Source: MAG-121220-bin8 sp964433845 (GTDB lineage: Bacteria; Bacteroidota; Bacteroidia; Flavobacteriales; Flavobacteriaceae). Taken from it: a stretch of DNA of 64,000 nt. The translations under genes were made by a program, and so were the position numbers. This document shows positions 45,723 to 54,092 of this stretch, piece after piece; positions within the stretch are counted from its first letter, which is position 1; the number at the start of each line of letters is the position of its first letter. The stretch lies in NCBI GenBank assembly GCA_964433845.1, contig CAYSTA010000004.1:1-64000 (forward strand). Direction: 5' to 3'. The notes below the pieces were generated by a model. The model worked only from the letters and a program-made list of their open reading frames with translations. It made no database searches and was not told the origin of the DNA.

Positions 45723-48700
45723 CTAATTCTTGTCTTTTGGTACCTTTTTGAATAACTCTTTAAATGAATCGAAGTCTAGCTCATATGAAATTCCCATTCC
45801 TTGTGTATATCCAATATCATTAGCAAAATATTGATATTCATTTTCCTTATTAAAAATTCTAGCTTTTAAATTACCTTCTTCATTTAACAAAAACTCAATC
45901 TGAACATCACCAATTATCACATTTTCTTCAACTCCACCAACTGGAACACCAATTTTTCCATTAATTAGTATTTTTTCACTTATCTCGGTCTTTAATGTTA
46001 AACCTAACCTGTCTCTATTTAGCAATGAAGAAGCCGCGTTTTTATCTCCTTTTAAATAATTTATTCCAACATTCATTTTATCATCTGAACTTGTAAAAAT
46101 ATCATCAATTATTCCAGATGCTTTTTGAAACAAATTATTTGTAATAGCTTGAGAAGAAACTGAAGAAAGAGAAATTTCATCAATAAAAGTTCCTTGATAT
46201 AATAATGAAATAGCTTGTTTTTGTGTCTTTTCCTTATCTACCAAATAATATTCTAATTCTGATTTTATTGGACCACTAGTATTAGGAAAATTAATTTTAA
46301 AGTCTGGAGTATTCATTTCAATTAAATTCCCCGATAAATTTACATCAATATTAGTTGGGATTTTTCTATTAAAACTTGTATTCTGAATTAAAATTGCTGG
46401 ATTAGCTCCTCCAGGAATTTCATAATTTGCATTTATATTTAAATCAGCCATATAAGGGTTTCCATTCCATACTATTGTAGACCCCTTAGCAAGTATAAAT
46501 TCACGATCTACAATTCCTAAACTATTAAAAAAATAAGAACCTGAATTAACCGTATAATCTCCAAAAATGTTAAAATTTCCAAGAGTATTAATTTTAAAAT
46601 TTAAATTTCCATCTCCTTTAACAAGAAGCTTTGAATCTGATTCAGGATCTAAAATTACTTCCACATCAGCATTGGGATTAAAGCCTAAATCCAAATTAAC
46701 TTTAAGACCATTTCGTTTTATATTATTATTAATATTCTCATTATTATTCACAAAATTTAAATATGACAAATCTCCTGTGTTTGTCGACTTTTTAATTGGT
46801 ATAGTTAAAAAAGTTCCTTTGTTAGTAGAACCTTTTAGATCAATAAATAAATTTTTACCTGGACCAGATATTGTAGCATAGCCATTTAAAAAACCTTTAC
46901 CAAAATAGACAGGATCATTTTTAGAATCTGTATCTAGAATCATCAAGTTTTCAGTATCAATCCTTAAATCTAATAACCAATTCTTGAATTTATTATGAGT
47001 TATTATTCCATTTAAAGATCCTATTGTATTTGTTTTTGAATTATATAAATTAAAATCATTTATTTCAAAAGATTGATCTTTTAATTTAAAAACAGGATTG
47101 TTTGAAAGCTTATATTTAACATTTAGATAAGGGATTAAGAATTCAACATCATTAGTTCTAATTTCACCAGTAAAACTAGGAGTTTTAGAATTTCCTGTAA
47201 TTGAAATATCTGAATTAAATAATCCATCAAAATTTGTTATTACATTATCTCCTATTTTAGAAAATGGCATTATAGCAAAATTTCTCATATTCAATTTCAT
47301 TTCTAGTGGATAAAAATCTTCTTCTATACTAAAATTTCCTTCTAAACCAAGTGTCCTTTGAGAGTCCTTAATTATATCAAAAGACATAACAAAACTTTTC
47401 AAATCATTACTTGCATTAATTTGTAAATTTGCTGAACCTAAAGAATTATTATTAGCCCTTAAATCATCTATTTTTAAAGAAGAAGACCCTTTATATAAAT
47501 CATCTTTTTTAATCAATTCAATATTTCCATTAATTAGTGCCTGAAAAAAAATCTTATCTGAAGAAGTTGTAAAATTTTCTAAGCTAACATTATTAAAATC
47601 AAAGAAATAATTAGAATTATAGGCATCTTCAGAAATGTTTACGGATAGATATTGATTGTTACTTTTAAAATTTCCATTTTGAAAACTATAATCTTTTACA
47701 TCTCTAGAAAATGTAACTATTGGAAAATTATTTTCTTTAATTTTATCAATAGACCAATTTTGATCATTTATTATTAATTCAATATCAGAAAAAGAAATCA
47801 CTGATTTATTTTCATCATTTATTGTATGAGAGAAATTGAGTTTATTTAATTCATTTTTGGCTGAACTATAACTAGAAGAAACAATTAAGGAATCATTAAT
47901 AAAGTTTGTATTTAATTCAAAATCTTTTCCATTAATTAAAGGAGATTCAATTTTGTCAATTTTAATAAATCCAACTTCATTATTTATATCTAAATAGACA
48001 TTATTTGCAGTTATATCCTTAAAATTTAATAGGGAAGATTCCAGTTTTAGCTGATAATTACCATTATTTTCGAATGTTCCTTTTATAAAAGTATTTTCAT
48101 CAATTGATAAATTATTATTAATAAGTTTTAAAAATTTAGGTTTAAAATTCAGACTAAAAGAAATATTTTGAGATTCTAGTGGACGCAATAATTTATAATT
48201 AGAATAATGCTTTCCAAAATTATTAAGAACAGAAGATCTTAAATTGATAAAATCATATTCTCCAATTAATATTCCACTAACAATATCTTCAGAAGATATA
48301 TTAATAATTCTATTTCCTTCATTATTTCGCAATTGGGCATATAAATCTTTGAATTCAATAGTTCTATCAATATTTTGATATTTTATCTTTTGTAATGTCA
48401 AATCACCTATCAAATCCTTCATATTATTGCCTCTAAGTTTAACAACAAAATCTCCATTTAAAACTCCATTATCATTAAATCCAAGATTAAAAAGATTAGC
48501 AAATTTGACAGAAGAATTAAAATCAAAATCAATTAAGTCATTACTATAATCAATAAGACCATTAAAATCTAATTTTAGATTAGGGTCATTTAAAGTCAGT
48601 TTGCCATCAAAAACTTGATCCTTAACCTGACCAAAAATTTCTAATTTTTGGAAAATTTGATTATTAAAAGAAATATTCTCAATCTTTCCTGTTACTTGTG

Positions 48701-50054
48701 AATCAAGATATTCAGAAGTAAACCCCCTTCCATTAATATCAAATTTAAAATTTGAACGACCTATTGACTTAAAGTTTATAAACTTAGATATATCTAAATT
48801 TTTTCCTTCAACATAACCTGAATATATTGCATTATCAATATTTGATAAATCAGAAATTTTCAATAATGCATTTACAGTACCTTCTTGAATTTGAAGGTTA
48901 AAATTAGACTTTACTTCATAGGAGTTAATAAGTGCATTTCCATTAAAATTAAATTTACCCAAACTTTTAGTCGATGTAGGTATGATAGTTCCAAAAATTT
49001 CAGGAAAAATTGAATTAATAGTCTGAGAGGAAGTGTTTATCTTATCAAATTGAAAATCTAATATATAATCATTTTTGCCTTTAAAAATATTAGAAAGCTT
49101 AGCATCAAATTCGATTATATTATCATTATTTGATAAAATAGTTTTATTAATATTTAGATTACCAATAAATCCCTTAATATCTGATTTTAAATTCCATGAA
49201 TCTGAATAAGTTTTGTCAATTTTATCATAAATAATACTTAAATCAGAAGGATTAATTTTAGAATCAGCAATTTTTAAATCTAAATAAACAGAATCAAGAG
49301 AGGCTATATTTATTGAATTCTCATTATTAATTTTAGAAAAATCAATATATAAATCACCTTTTAAATTAGATTTTTCATAGCTAATATCGATATTGTTTAA
49401 GTAAAGCTCTTCCTCTTTAAGAATTACATTAGATGAAAAATCTTTTAAACTATACCCTAAATCATTTTTATAACTAATTTCATTAGTATCAAAGTTTAAA
49501 TTGTTTTCAAATAATTTGATATTAGAAAAATCAATGTTTAAATCAGAAATAAAAAAATTATTTCCAAAACTGTTAAGATCTTTAAATGATATATTAGAAT
49601 TAGACCCAATAACATTTTGAATTTCAAAATTTAATTTACCTCCAATTTTAACTGGTTTTTTATTCTTATTTAACTTGTCTAAAAATATTTCCAAATTTGT
49701 TTTGTCGTCAGATATATATTTTACAAGATTTAATTGTAATCCATCAAAGTTTATAGATTTGAAATTAAGATCACTAGAAATCATCTTTTTAAGACTCCTT
49801 GGGCTTAAATTCAAACTATTAAAATAAACAAGAGTATCTCTTTTATGATCAACAACTAAAAAATTGTTTAAATCAATATTTCCAGAAAAATTTAACTTAG
49901 CCGTACTAATTTGAACTTCAGTTCCATATTGCTTATTAAATTGATCAGCTATTTTTTGAGCTACAATAGTTTGAACTTTTGGAACACTAGTAACAGAGAA
50001 TAAAACAACTATTAAAGAAGCAAAGGCAAGGATAACAAAACGATATTTTTTTAT
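45723..50054 (-). CDS. tamB: TamB/DUF490-family translocation protein with non-canonical start
   Basis: The 1443-residue protein is almost all beta-helix (TamB/AsmA-like), ending in the DUF490 block FLTIPIKKSTNTGDL, NGNPYMADLNINANYEIPG and GINYLKGDKN. An initiator at TTG 49814 would omit the membrane anchor; the frame is open further and encodes YRFVILAFASLIVVLFSV, the N-terminal helix, then KVQTIVAQKIADQFN. The only start choices upstream are non-NTG; ATA at 50054 reads MKKYRFVIL and fits best, ATC at 50066 or an indel in an A7 run being alternatives. TamB links inner and outer membrane for assembly or lipid transfer. It is divergent from tsaD. Confidence 0.8.
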   Translation of the reverse strand: MKKYRFVILAFASLIVVLFSVTSVPKVQTIVAQKIADQFNKQYGTEVQISTAKLNFSGNIDLNNFLVVDHKRDTLVYFNSLNLSPRSLKKMISSDLNFKSINFDGLQLNLVKYISDDKTNLEIFLDKLNKNKKPVKIGGKLNFEIQNVIGSNSNISFKDLNSFGNNFFISDLNIDFSNIKLFENNLNFDTNEISYKNDLGYSLKDFSSNVILKEEELYLNNIDISYEKSNLKGDLYIDFSKINNENSINIASLDSVYLDLKIADSKINPSDLSIIYDKIDKTYSDSWNLKSDIKGFIGNLNINKTILSNNDNIIEFDAKLSNIFKGKNDYILDFQFDKINTSSQTINSIFPEIFGTIIPTSTKSLGKFNFNGNALINSYEVKSNFNLQIQEGTVNALLKISDLSNIDNAIYSGYVEGKNLDISKFINFKSIGRSNFKFDINGRGFTSEYLDSQVTGKIENISFNNQIFQKLEIFGQVKDQVFDGKLTLNDPNLKLDFNGLIDYSNDLIDFDFNSSVKFANLFNLGFNDNGVLNGDFVVKLRGNNMKDLIGDLTLQKIKYQNIDRTIEFKDLYAQLRNNEGNRIINISSEDIVSGILIGEYDFINLRSSVLNNFGKHYSNYKLLRPLESQNISFSLNFKPKFLKLINNNLSIDENTFIKGTFENNGNYQLKLESSLLNFKDITANNVYLDINNEVGFIKIDKIESPLINGKDFELNTNFINDSLIVSSSYSSAKNELNKLNFSHTINDENKSVISFSDIELIINDQNWSIDKIKENNFPIVTFSRDVKDYSFQNGNFKSNNQYLSVNISEDAYNSNYFFDFNNVSLENFTTSSDKIFFQALINGNIELIKKDDLYKGSSSLKIDDLRANNNSLGSANLQINASNDLKSFVMSFDIIKDSQRTLGLEGNFSIEEDFYPLEMKLNMRNFAIMPFSKIGDNVITNFDGLFNSDISITGNSKTPSFTGEIRTNDVEFLIPYLNVKYKLSNNPVFKLKDQSFEINDFNLYNSKTNTIGSLNGIITHNKFKNWLLDLRIDTENLMILDTDSKNDPVYFGKGFLNGYATISGPGKNLFIDLKGSTNKGTFLTIPIKKSTNTGDLSYLNFVNNNENINNNIKRNGLKVNLDLGFNPNADVEVILDPESDSKLLVKGDGNLNFKINTLGNFNIFGDYTVNSGSYFFNSLGIVDREFILAKGSTIVWNGNPYMADLNINANYEIPGGANPAILIQNTSFNRKIPTNIDVNLSGNLIEMNTPDFKINFPNTSGPIKSELEYYLVDKEKTQKQAISLLYQGTFIDEISLSSVSSQAITNNLFQKASGIIDDIFTSSDDKMNVGINYLKGDKNAASSLLNRDRLGLTLKTEISEKILINGKIGVPVGGVEENVIIGDVQIEFLLNEEGNLKARIFNKENEYQYFANDIGYTQGMGISYELDFDSFKELFKKVPKDKN

Positions 50055-50078
50055 AAAATTTTTGATATTTATATATAT

Positions 50079-50086
50079 TATCTTTG
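50079..50086 (+). promoter_or_regulatory. Candidate -7 box for tsaD
   Basis: TATCTTTG matches the bacteroidetal -7 consensus TAnnTTTG and lies 16 bases before the GTG of tsaD. A TTTG at 50061-50064 is 14 bases upstream, shorter than the usual -33 spacing, so the pair is only suggestive. Confidence 0.4.
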
Positions 50087-50102
50087 TTATTAAACAAATA
50101 TT

Positions 50103-51107
50103 GTGCCTACATATATTTTAGGAATCGAATCTTCTTGCGATGACACTTCTGCATCAGTTTTATGCGATGGAAAAGTTTTATCTAACCTTGTAGCAAACCA
50201 AGAAATTCACAAATCATATGGAGGCGTGGTTCCTGAGTTAGCTTCAAGGGCTCATCAACAAAATATAATTCCTGTTGTAAACCAAGCAATATCCTTAGCA
50301 AATATCGACAAAAATCAGTTAAATGCTATAGCTTATACAAGAGGGCCTGGATTATTAGGATCACTTTTAGTTGGTTCTGCATTTTCTAAATCTTTATCAT
50401 TAGGCTTAGGAATCCCAATAATTGAAGTAAATCATATGCAAGCTCATCTTTTAGCTCACTTCATTGAAGATTGTGGTAAAGAAAAACCTAAATTTCCTTT
50501 CATTGGTGTAACTATATCTGGTGGACATACACAAATAGTACTTGTTAAAGATTATTTTGACATGAAGATTATAGGAGAAACATTAGATGATGCTATAGGG
50601 GAAACATTTGATAAATGTGGAAAAATGATTGGACTTCCCTACCCTGCTGGACCTATAATAGACAAAAATTCCGAACTAGGAGATCCTAAAAAATTTACTT
50701 TTACTAAACCAAAAGTAGCAGATCTTAATTTTAGCTTTAGTGGTTTAAAGACAGGGTTTTTAAGGTTTGTTGAAAAAGAAACTAAATCTAAAAATGATTT
50801 TATTAAATCTGAGTTAAATAACCTATGTGCTTCACTTCAAAACACTATTGTTGAAATATTATTTGAAAAAATAAATTTTGCTGTAGATAAAACTGGTGTA
50901 AATAGTGTTGTGTTTGGAGGAGGAGTCTCATGTAATTCAGGAATAATTAGAAAATTCAAAGAACAAAAAAAATATAAAACTTTTTTTCCAAAATTTGAAT
51001 ATACTACTGATAATGCTGCAATGATAGCGATGGTAGGATATTTAAAGTACTTAAATAAAGATTTTTCAAATTTAAAAGAGGGAGCAAAAGCAAGATATAA
51101 AATTTAA
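50103..51107 (+). CDS. tsaD: tRNA N6-adenosine threonylcarbamoyltransferase
   Basis: This 334-residue enzyme starts at GTG and reads PTYILGIESSCDDTSASVL, with the metal-binding NHMQAHLLAH near residue 112 and the ATPase loop ISGGHTQIVLV. It completes t6A at position 37 of tRNAs that read ANN codons. It is immediately followed, one base later, by rsmE, then a transporter gene; the tamB-tsaD-rsmE order is shared by flavobacteria. Confidence 0.97.
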   Translation: MPTYILGIESSCDDTSASVLCDGKVLSNLVANQEIHKSYGGVVPELASRAHQQNIIPVVNQAISLANIDKNQLNAIAYTRGPGLLGSLLVGSAFSKSLSLGLGIPIIEVNHMQAHLLAHFIEDCGKEKPKFPFIGVTISGGHTQIVLVKDYFDMKIIGETLDDAIGETFDKCGKMIGLPYPAGPIIDKNSELGDPKKFTFTKPKVADLNFSFSGLKTGFLRFVEKETKSKNDFIKSELNNLCASLQNTIVEILFEKINFAVDKTGVNSVVFGGGVSCNSGIIRKFKEQKKYKTFFPKFEYTTDNAAMIAMVGYLKYLNKDFSNLKEGAKARYKI

Positions 51108-51108
51108 T

Positions 51109-51813
51109 ATGCAATTATTTTATTTACCAGACTTATCAATAGATGATAAAATTGCTGATTTCAATAAAGATGAAAGCAAACATCTTTTTAAAGTTTTAAG
51201 AAAAAATCCTGGAGATAAAATAAATATCACAAATGGTAAAAACATTTTATTCAAAGGGACTATTTCATCAATATCAAAAAATAATTGTCAAGTTTCTATT
51301 GAAGAAACAATTAAACAAAAACCTTTACCCTACTCTTTACATATTGGAATTTCTTTACTAAAGTCTAATGAAAGATTTGAATGGTTTTTAGAAAAAGCTA
51401 GTGAAATTGGAATAACTGAAATCACTCCATTAATTTGTGATAGAACTGAAAAAAAATTCTTAAATGAAAATCGATTAAAAAAAATATTGATTTCTGGAAT
51501 GAAACAATCCTTAAAAACTCACTTTCCAAAGCTTAATTCTGTTTGTTCTCTTAAAAACTTCCTGAAGGAGGATTTAAATGATCAATTATTTATTGCACAT
51601 TGTAATGATTCAGAAAAAAAGCCCTTATTGAAATTAATAAAACCTAAATCTGACTCTTTAATATTAATCGGTCCAGAAGGTGATTTCACAGAGAAAGAGG
51701 TAGAAAGTTGTACTGAGCTAAAGTTTAAAAATGTTAGTTTAGGAAAAACTAGATTAAGAGCAGAAACTGCTGGAATTGTAGCATGTCATACTTTTTCAAT
51801 TGCTAATATGTAA
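51109..51813 (+). CDS. rsmE: 16S rRNA m3U1498 methyltransferase
   Basis: A 234-residue SPOUT enzyme: the N-terminal PUA-like domain, then LLKSNERFEWFLEKASEIGI, and the knot motif LIGPEGDFTEKEV followed by VSLGKTRLRAETAGIVA near the end. It methylates U1498 of 16S rRNA with SAM. It starts one base after the tsaD stop and is presumably co-transcribed. Confidence 0.96.
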   Translation: MQLFYLPDLSIDDKIADFNKDESKHLFKVLRKNPGDKINITNGKNILFKGTISSISKNNCQVSIEETIKQKPLPYSLHIGISLLKSNERFEWFLEKASEIGITEITPLICDRTEKKFLNENRLKKILISGMKQSLKTHFPKLNSVCSLKNFLKEDLNDQLFIAHCNDSEKKPLLKLIKPKSDSLILIGPEGDFTEKEVESCTELKFKNVSLGKTRLRAETAGIVACHTFSIANM

Positions 51814-51824
51814 TATATTTGCAT

Positions 51825-52913
51825 ATGTTTAAAAATGAAATTTCAAAAGGAATAATTCATTCTATTTTATTTATTAGTGGAATAACTCTAGGGATATACT
51901 TATTATATGAAATCAAAATATTAGTTGGATATGTTTTAATTGCTGCTATTATTTCATTAATTGGAAGACCTATTGTTGTTTTTTTAAATAATAGACTTAA
52001 ACTAAAAAACACTTCAGCTTCAATAATTACCATGGTATTTTTCCTAACAATTATAATAGGGATTATATCTCTTTTTATTCCACTTGTTATTGAACAAGGA
52101 AAAAACTTATCTCTTTTAGATATTGATTCCTTTCAAGAGAATCTAAAATTTTTATATATAGAAACAGCTAATTATCTAAGTCGTTTTAATATTGATTTAG
52201 ACAAATCTATTTTCAATATGGACTGGATAAGTAATATGGATTTTAGATTTATCCCTGAAATTTTAAACTCATTTGGAAAAACATTAGGAAATTTAACTAT
52301 TGGAGTCCTATCTGTCATGTTTATTTCATTCTTCTTATTAAAGGATTCTATGATTTTAGAAAAAAGTCTATTTGTTTTAATCCCTAAAAAATCTACTAAG
52401 AAATTTCAAAAATCTTATAGATCAATCAAAAACCTACTTTCTAGGTATTTTGCTGGTTTGATTTTACAAATTTTTATTCTTTTTATAATTTATACTGTTA
52501 TTTTATTAATAATAGGCATTCCAAACGCCTTTGTAATAGCATTTTTATGCTCTCTACTGAATTTAATTCCATATATAGGGCCTTTTATTGGAGGTATATT
52601 AATGATACTTCTAACGATGTCCAGTAATATCGGAGCTGACTTTAGTACTATTATTCTTCCAAAAGCTATTTATGTAGCCATTGGTTTTATCTTTGGACAA
52701 CTGGTAGATAACTTTTTTAGTCAACCATTTATTTTTTCAAATAGTGTTAAATCTCATCCTCTTGAAATATTTTTAATTATTATTATTGGCGGTTTATTAT
52801 TTGGACCTCTAGGAATGATTGCTGCTATTCCTAGCTATACGGCAATAAAGGTCATTGCTAAAGAATTCTTCTCAGAAAATAGAATAGTAAAAGAATTAAC
52901 CAAGAATCTATAA
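51825..52913 (+). CDS. AI-2E-family transporter
   Basis: The ATG at 51825 gives MFKNEISKGII; an earlier TTG at 51819 is possible. The 362-residue protein has eight hydrophobic helices and the typical central stretch GILMILLTMSSNIG and the C-terminal LVDNFFSQPFIFSNSVKSHPLEI with LGMIAAIPSYTAIK. Family members were named for autoinducer-2 export, but many export or exchange other small molecules. It follows rsmE by eleven bases. Confidence 0.9.
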   Translation: MFKNEISKGIIHSILFISGITLGIYLLYEIKILVGYVLIAAIISLIGRPIVVFLNNRLKLKNTSASIITMVFFLTIIIGIISLFIPLVIEQGKNLSLLDIDSFQENLKFLYIETANYLSRFNIDLDKSIFNMDWISNMDFRFIPEILNSFGKTLGNLTIGVLSVMFISFFLLKDSMILEKSLFVLIPKKSTKKFQKSYRSIKNLLSRYFAGLILQIFILFIIYTVILLIIGIPNAFVIAFLCSLLNLIPYIGPFIGGILMILLTMSSNIGADFSTIILPKAIYVAIGFIFGQLVDNFFSQPFIFSNSVKSHPLEIFLIIIIGGLLFGPLGMIAAIPSYTAIKVIAKEFFSENRIVKELTKNL

Positions 52914-52986
52914 TTTTCATTTTAAACCTTGTCGAATTGACTTGGAAAAGTTAAATTTGCTCGCTCATTTAATTGAAATTAGTAAA

Positions 52987-53070
52987 GGAGAGGTGCCAGA
53001 GTGGTAATGGAGCAGTTTGCTAAACTGTCGACGGGTAACTGTCGCCCGGGTTCGAGTCCCGGTCTCTCCG
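52987..53070 (+). tRNA. tRNA-Ser (anticodon GCT)
   Basis: A full cloverleaf with a 7-bp acceptor (GGAGAGG / TCTCTCC, one G-T), D-arm, anticodon stem GCAGT/ACTGT with loop TTGCTAA (anticodon GCT), a long serine-type extra arm (CGACGGGTAACTGTCG) and a T-arm with GGTTCGAGTCC. No CCA is encoded; the discriminator G is followed by CAA. It reads AGC/AGT serine codons. Confidence 0.95.
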
Positions 53071-53097
53071 CAAAAACCCTTATAAGTCATTGATTTA
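53043..53097 (+). repeat. 55-bp direct repeat, left copy
   Basis: The last 28 bases of tRNA-Ser plus CAAAAACCCTTATAAGTCAT and following bases up to the gap are repeated exactly at 53198-53252. A 55-base shared end is what a de Bruijn assembler with k=55 leaves at contig ends. Confidence 0.85.
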
Positions 53098-53197
53098 NNN
53101 NNNNNNNNNNNNNNNNNNNNNNNNNNNNNNNNNNNNNNNNNNNNNNNNNNNNNNNNNNNNNNNNNNNNNNNNNNNNNNNNNNNNNNNNNNNNNNNNN
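53098..53197. other. Assembly gap of exactly 100 N
   Basis: A run of 100 undetermined bases between two identical 55-bp ends. The round number is a scaffolding placeholder, so its real length is unknown and it may even be zero or negative. Confidence 0.98.
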
Positions 53198-53225
53198 CGC
53201 CCGGGTTCGAGTCCCGGTCTCTCCG
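53198..53225 (+). tRNA. 3' fragment of a second tRNA-Ser copy (truncated by the gap)
   Basis: Twenty-eight bases identical to the 3' end of the tRNA at 52987-53070 (extra-arm end, T-arm and acceptor). The rest would lie in the gap. It is either a tandem tRNA-Ser copy or a join artefact; not a usable gene on its own. Confidence 0.6.
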
Positions 53226-53252
53226 CAAAAACCCTTATAAGTCATTGATTTA
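53198..53252 (+). repeat. 55-bp direct repeat, right copy
   Basis: Exact copy of 53043-53097, beginning inside the 3' half of a tRNA-Ser and ending before TCGGAGGC. It may be a real second tRNA end or the same sequence counted twice. Confidence 0.85.
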
Positions 53253-53260
53253 TCGGAGGC

Positions 53261-53503
53261 TTACTCACATAAATAGTTGTACTCAGTAACAACATATGTT
53301 TCCCAGCATCCATTTACAACTTCATAATTCCAAACTTCATTATATCCATTAATACAGATATAAGTATATCTTATATAGCCCTCCCCATAGTCAACGTTAT
53401 AAGGCATATTTAAAGGGGAGTCAGGATAATTTTCTAAATCACATAAGTCATCATTACAACTTAGAGATAGAATCATTAAAAAAACTACAAGGAGTTTCTT
53501 CAT
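53261..53503 (-). CDS. Small Cys-rich lipoprotein of unknown function
   Basis: An 80-residue protein with a lipoprotein signal (LMILSLSC, C16). The mature part has several further Cys (NDDLCDLE, TYICING, VNGCWET, ending YNYLCE) that could form disulfides outside the cytoplasm. I do not recognise the family. It starts with ATG; its upstream neighbour on the same strand is the RidA-like lipoprotein 47 bases away, so it might be the last gene of that operon or separate. Confidence 0.7.
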   Translation of the reverse strand: MKKLLVVFLMILSLSCNDDLCDLENYPDSPLNMPYNVDYGEGYIRYTYICINGYNEVWNYEVVNGCWETYVVTEYNYLCE

Positions 53504-53550
53504 AATCTAAATATAAGAATTGCTGAATTAAAAGAAGATTTTTCAATGTA

Positions 53551-54081
53551 TTATTCTACCTCCACAATCATTTCAATCTCTACAGCAATATTAGAGGGAA
53601 GTGAGCCCATACCTACAGCAGCCCTAGCATGTTTTCCTCTATCACCAAAAACTTCAACCATAAGGTCTGAATATCCATTAACTACCTTTGGATGGTCTGT
53701 AAAATCTGAATTAGAATTAACCATACCTAAAACCTTTACAATTCTCTTAACTTTTCTTAGATCACCCAAAGTTGATTTAAGAACAGATAATTGATTAATT
53801 CCCGTGATTCGTGCAGCTTCATAACCTTGTTCAATGGTTAAATCAACTCCCACTTTACCTTTTATATAGTTTCCATCATCCTTTAATGGCCCTTTACCAG
53901 AAAGAAAAAGGAGATTGCCTGAACGAACAACGTTCACATAGTTAGCAACTGGACTAGATGGGCTAGAAAGTTTAATACCCAGTTCTTCTAATTTTGATTC
54001 TGGATCATAGTTTTTATCCACAGAATTAAAATTACAACTTAATAGTTGAAAGGAAAGGAAAAGTAAAATTATTTTATTCAT
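53551..54081 (-). CDS. Exported RidA-like lipoprotein
   Basis: The 176-residue protein has a lipoprotein signal (SFQLLSC, C16) before a RidA/YjgF domain: VVRSGNLLFLSGKGPL, AARITGINQLSVLKSTLGDL, HARAAVGMGSLPSNIAVEIEM. The usual catalytic Arg area reads ARAAVG. RidA normally detoxifies imines in the cytosol, so membrane-anchored export is striking. It is last in the eight-gene operon, 11 bases after the PLP-enzyme gene, whose elimination chemistry would produce imines. Confidence 0.85.
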   Translation of the reverse strand: MNKIILLFLSFQLLSCNFNSVDKNYDPESKLEELGIKLSSPSSPVANYVNVVRSGNLLFLSGKGPLKDDGNYIKGKVGVDLTIEQGYEAARITGINQLSVLKSTLGDLRKVKRIVKVLGMVNSNSDFTDHPKVVNGYSDLMVEVFGDRGKHARAAVGMGSLPSNIAVEIEMIVEVE

Positions 54082-54092
54082 CTTTTTATAGT

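Noticed and set aside
51814..51821. TATATTTG resembling a -7 box before the AI-2E gene
   Set aside because: It lies within an eleven-base intergenic gap, with no -33 element at proper spacing; co-transcription from rsmE is simpler.
52965..53228. Minus-strand frame through the gap with undefined residues
   Set aside because: It crosses 100 N and its ends are tRNA-Ser sequence; there is no coding evidence.
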